Source: Rhodomicrobium sp. Az07 (lineage in GTDB: Bacteria; Pseudomonadota; Alphaproteobacteria; Rhizobiales; Rhodomicrobiaceae). From it: a stretch of DNA of 64,000 nt. The DNA lies in the NCBI RefSeq assembly GCF_018619475.1, contig NZ_JAHFZG010000004.1:1-64000 (forward strand), given 5' to 3'. Positions 61,841 through 64,000 of the stretch are shown here, piece by piece (within the stretch, counting starts at the first letter, position 1; each line of letters begins with the position of its first letter). The notes below the pieces were generated by a model that did no database searches, had not been told where the DNA came from, and saw only the letters and a list, made by a program, of their open reading frames with translations. The position numbers were made by a program, and so were the translations under genes.

Positions 61841-63046
61841 TCATTCCGCGGCGGCGGCGAGCCGTGGCGCGGGCCGCTCGCGGATCGGGAGATGCAGAAG
61901 CGCGGCGATCATCCCGACCGCAACCGAGGCCCACCACAATAGATCGTATGATTGGGTGGTATCATAAAACCAGCCGCCGAGCCACGCGCCCATGAAGCTG
62001 CCGACCTGATGCGAGAAGAACACCACGCCGTAAAGCATCGACAGCCAGCGCGGGCCGAAGAACGTGACGATGAGTCCGCTCGTCAGCGGTACGGTGCCGA
62101 GCCACATAAACCCGATCAGGAAGGCATAGATCAGCACCGCCGTTTCGGTCAGCGGCAGATAGATGAGGGCGAGGAAGATCAGCGCGCGGGCGAAGTAGAG
62201 CGCCGCGAGCGTCAGATGCTTCGGTGCGATGTCGCCGATCCGGCCGAACGCCCAGGTGCCGAGAATGTTCGCCGCACCGATGATCGTGAGCGCGAGCGCG
62301 CCAAGACCGGGGCCGAAACCCTTGTCCGCGAGGAACGCAGGCAGATGCACGCCGATGCCCGCGAGGTGGAAGCCGCAGACGAAGAAACCCGCCGTCAGCA
62401 GAAGGAAGCTCCGATAGCGCAGCGCCTCCGACAGAGCGGCGCCGACGCGTTGATCGGAATGCGCGCTCGGGTGCGGGTTGCTGTCGCCGCTCGTCAGCGC
62501 GAAGCCGAGAGGAGCGATCAGGGCGGCCGTGATCGCCATGATCCAGAGCGTGGCCGACCAGTCCGTCGCTTCGAGGATCACATGCGCGTAAGGCAAAGCC
62601 ATAAATTGGCCGATGGCGCTGCCCATGGTGACGAGGCCGAGTGCTGAAGCGCGGCGTTCCGGCGATGCCGCGCGCGCGACCGCGCCGAAAACGGCCGAAA
62701 AGCCCGTCCCCGCGATGCCGATGCCGACAAGGCTTCCCGCGAGCACGAGCTGGCTTCCGCTCGACGCCGTCGCCATGAGCGCAAGGCCGCCCGCATAGAA
62801 GATCGTGCCGCCGATCACCACGCGCAGCGAGCCGAACTTGTCCGCGACCGCGCCCGCGAACGGCCCCGCAACGCCCCATACGATATTCATGATCGCCATG
62901 GCGAAGGAGAACACCTGCCGGTCGAGGTCGAGATCCTGGCTGATCGGCTTCATGTAGAGGCCGAAGGTCTGCCGTATGCCCATGTTGATGGCGAGCATGA
63001 TGGCCGCGCAGGCGATAAGCAGGGTTACGGTAGGCGCGCGGCGCAT
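61841..63046 (-). CDS. MFS transporter (401 aa)
   Basis: About twelve hydrophobic segments are visible. The N-terminal half has NMGIRQTFGLYMKPISQDLD, WGVAGPFAGAVADKFGSLRV (the loop 2-3 motif A, G-x3-D-K/R-x-G) and the C-terminal half ends in SFMGAWLGGWFYDTTQSYDL. This resembles the OxlT/monocarboxylate-type MFS subgroup. The substrate is not evident. ATG 63046 with GAGAC upstream is chosen; the frame to 63145 is an extension. Confidence 0.88.
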   Translation of the reverse strand: MRRAPTVTLLIACAAIMLAINMGIRQTFGLYMKPISQDLDLDRQVFSFAMAIMNIVWGVAGPFAGAVADKFGSLRVVIGGTIFYAGGLALMATASSGSQLVLAGSLVGIGIAGTGFSAVFGAVARAASPERRASALGLVTMGSAIGQFMALPYAHVILEATDWSATLWIMAITAALIAPLGFALTSGDSNPHPSAHSDQRVGAALSEALRYRSFLLLTAGFFVCGFHLAGIGVHLPAFLADKGFGPGLGALALTIIGAANILGTWAFGRIGDIAPKHLTLAALYFARALIFLALIYLPLTETAVLIYAFLIGFMWLGTVPLTSGLIVTFFGPRWLSMLYGVVFFSHQVGSFMGAWLGGWFYDTTQSYDLLWWASVAVGMIAALLHLPIRERPAPRLAAAAE

Positions 63047-63186
63047 GAGGGTCTCCCGGATCGGTCGCACAGCAAGCCCGAATGGCAGGCGCCCGGCGCG
63101 ATCCGTAGCAATTCCTGAAGCACTTCTACCGCAGGCTCCGGGCAAAGCAAATCATCGCGGTGTGATGCGGTCGGCGCACCGCGCAC

Positions 63187-63717
63187 ATGATATGGACACT
63201 TGCCAAGCGCGGCGGCGCGTCGCATGGTCCGGCCAAGCTCAACCATCGACCTCACGCCATGCTCCGCAAATTTCCGATGCGCGTCATCGCCACATACTGG
63301 CGCTTCACGCGAGGTGCAACGCTCGGCGCGCAGGGCGTCGTCATCGACGAAGTCGGCCGCGTGCTTCTTGTGCGCCACGGCTATCGCGCCGGATGGCATT
63401 TTCCCGGCGGCGGCATCGAATGGCGGGAAACCGCCGAGACGGCGCTCGCACGCGAGCTGTTCGAGGAGGCCGGCGTGGTCCTCAGAGGCGCGGCGCGCCT
63501 TCACGGGCTGTTCGCGAATTTCTCCACAATGCCGAACGATCAGGTCGTGCTGTTCGTCGTCCGCGAATGGGAGCGCCCGCGCGTCCCGAAGCCGAACCGC
63601 GAAATCGCTGAAAGCCGGTTCTTTGCGCGAGACGACCTGCCGGAGGGAACGGTCGAGCCCGTGAAGCGGCGGCTCGCAGAAATTTTCGACGGCGCGCAGA
63701 TTGCGCCGATCTGGTAA
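63187..63717 (+). CDS. NUDIX hydrolase (176 aa)
   Basis: The Nudix box is complete: GGGIEWRETAETALARELFE then EAGV (G-x5-E-x7-R-E-U-x-E-E-x-G-U), which binds the metal for pyrophosphate hydrolysis of nucleoside-diphosphate derivatives. VLLVRHGYRAGWHFPGG and the tail TVEPVKRRLAEIF are also typical. The N-terminal ~25 residues are extra; an ATG at residue 25 or 31 is possible. Divergent from the MFS gene. The substrate is unknown. Confidence 0.88.
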   Translation: MIWTLAKRGGASHGPAKLNHRPHAMLRKFPMRVIATYWRFTRGATLGAQGVVIDEVGRVLLVRHGYRAGWHFPGGGIEWRETAETALARELFEEAGVVLRGAARLHGLFANFSTMPNDQVVLFVVREWERPRVPKPNREIAESRFFARDDLPEGTVEPVKRRLAEIFDGAQIAPIW

Positions 63718-63814
63718 CGGCGTCGCGCTTCCGTGCTCCCTTCGCTGAAAGGGGGCGGATTCATATCGGTGGAAATTCGCCAATCCCCGTTTGGACGCGA
63801 GAGCGCCCGCTCTC

Positions 63815-64000
63815 TCACCGTCCGCCGAATATCGCGGAGCCGACGCGCACAACAGTCGCGCCCGCAGCGATGGCGGCCTCGAAGTCGCCGCTCATGCCCA
63901 TGCTGAGATCGAGCAGCGCGAGTTCCTTCCGCAGCGCCGCCATCCTTTCGAAATAGGGCACGGGATCGTCATCGAACGGCGGAATGCACATCAGCCCCGC
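63815..64000 (-). CDS. yggS: YggS/PLPBP family PLP-binding protein, C-terminal part (partial, runs off the window)
   Basis: The last 61 residues are visible: GLMCIPPFDDDPVPYFERMA, then LSMGMSGDFEAAIAAGATVV and RVGSAIFGGR before TGA 63815-63817. The LSMGMS.DF..AI..G.T.VRVGSAIFG ending is diagnostic for the YggS/PROSC family of PLP-homeostasis proteins. The rest of the gene lies beyond base 64000. Confidence 0.95.
   Translation of the reverse strand, partial: AGLMCIPPFDDDPVPYFERMAALRKELALLDLSMGMSGDFEAAIAAGATVVRVGSAIFGGR

Overview
The window is GC-rich DNA from an alphaproteobacterium, most likely of the Hyphomicrobiales (Rhizobiales) group. The evidence is the gene order dnaB-alr-radA-cvpA-purF-SDR, a phasin-like gene behind a TTGC-N3-GCAA operator, an OprB-type porin, and a Cas13a that resembles the Rhodobacter capsulatus protein. 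All homology calls are made by eye; no database was searched.

The left half (about 1-30.75 kb) is accessory DNA. It opens with the end of an IS66 element that cuts into a type VI-A CRISPR locus: cas13a on the minus strand, broken by a frameshift and by the IS66, diverging from a short CRISPR array of 36-bp repeats. Next comes a defence-like block: a Rossmann-fold protein (3.7-4.8 kb) convergent with a three-gene minus-strand operon of reverse transcriptase, SLOG+transmembrane (SLATT-like) protein and PGDYG-like protein. A compact three-way-junction RNA fold lies just upstream of the RT start. A DUF3102-like gene bracketed by CTACCCGGGTAG-type palindromes, decayed HNH-type genes and an XRE-ASCH / PIN-GNAT pair behind a 30-bp perfect palindrome follow. 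Integrase and IS21 fragments mark the left border of a potassium-transport island: kdpF-kdpB-small ORF-kdpA-kdpC-kdpD-kdpE. After kdpE come a truncated serine recombinase, an integrase tail and two large uncharacterised envelope proteins.

A 15-bp direct repeat of the 3' end of tRNA-Ser(UGA) lies at 14730 and at the tRNA itself (30749), with an integrase N-terminal fragment beside the tRNA. This suggests an island inserted at the tRNA 3' end that carried the kdp genes.

The right half (30.75-64 kb) looks like ordinary chromosome: DUF937 protein, TRAP solute receptor, ruvA and ruvC with an antisense cupin gene between them, pepN, a PAS histidine kinase with an exoD-like gene, a FemAB/BioF2-like acetyltransferase, speG, the purF-to-dnaB cluster on the minus strand, DUF2147, tRNA-Gly(CCC), porin, phasin-like gene, rnhB, a PA0069-type radical SAM protein, two small glycosyltransferase-family genes, an MFS transporter, a NUDIX hydrolase and the end of a yggS-type gene.

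The two items I would look at first are the decayed Cas13a locus and the RT / SLOG-SLATT / PGDYG operon with its upstream structured RNA.
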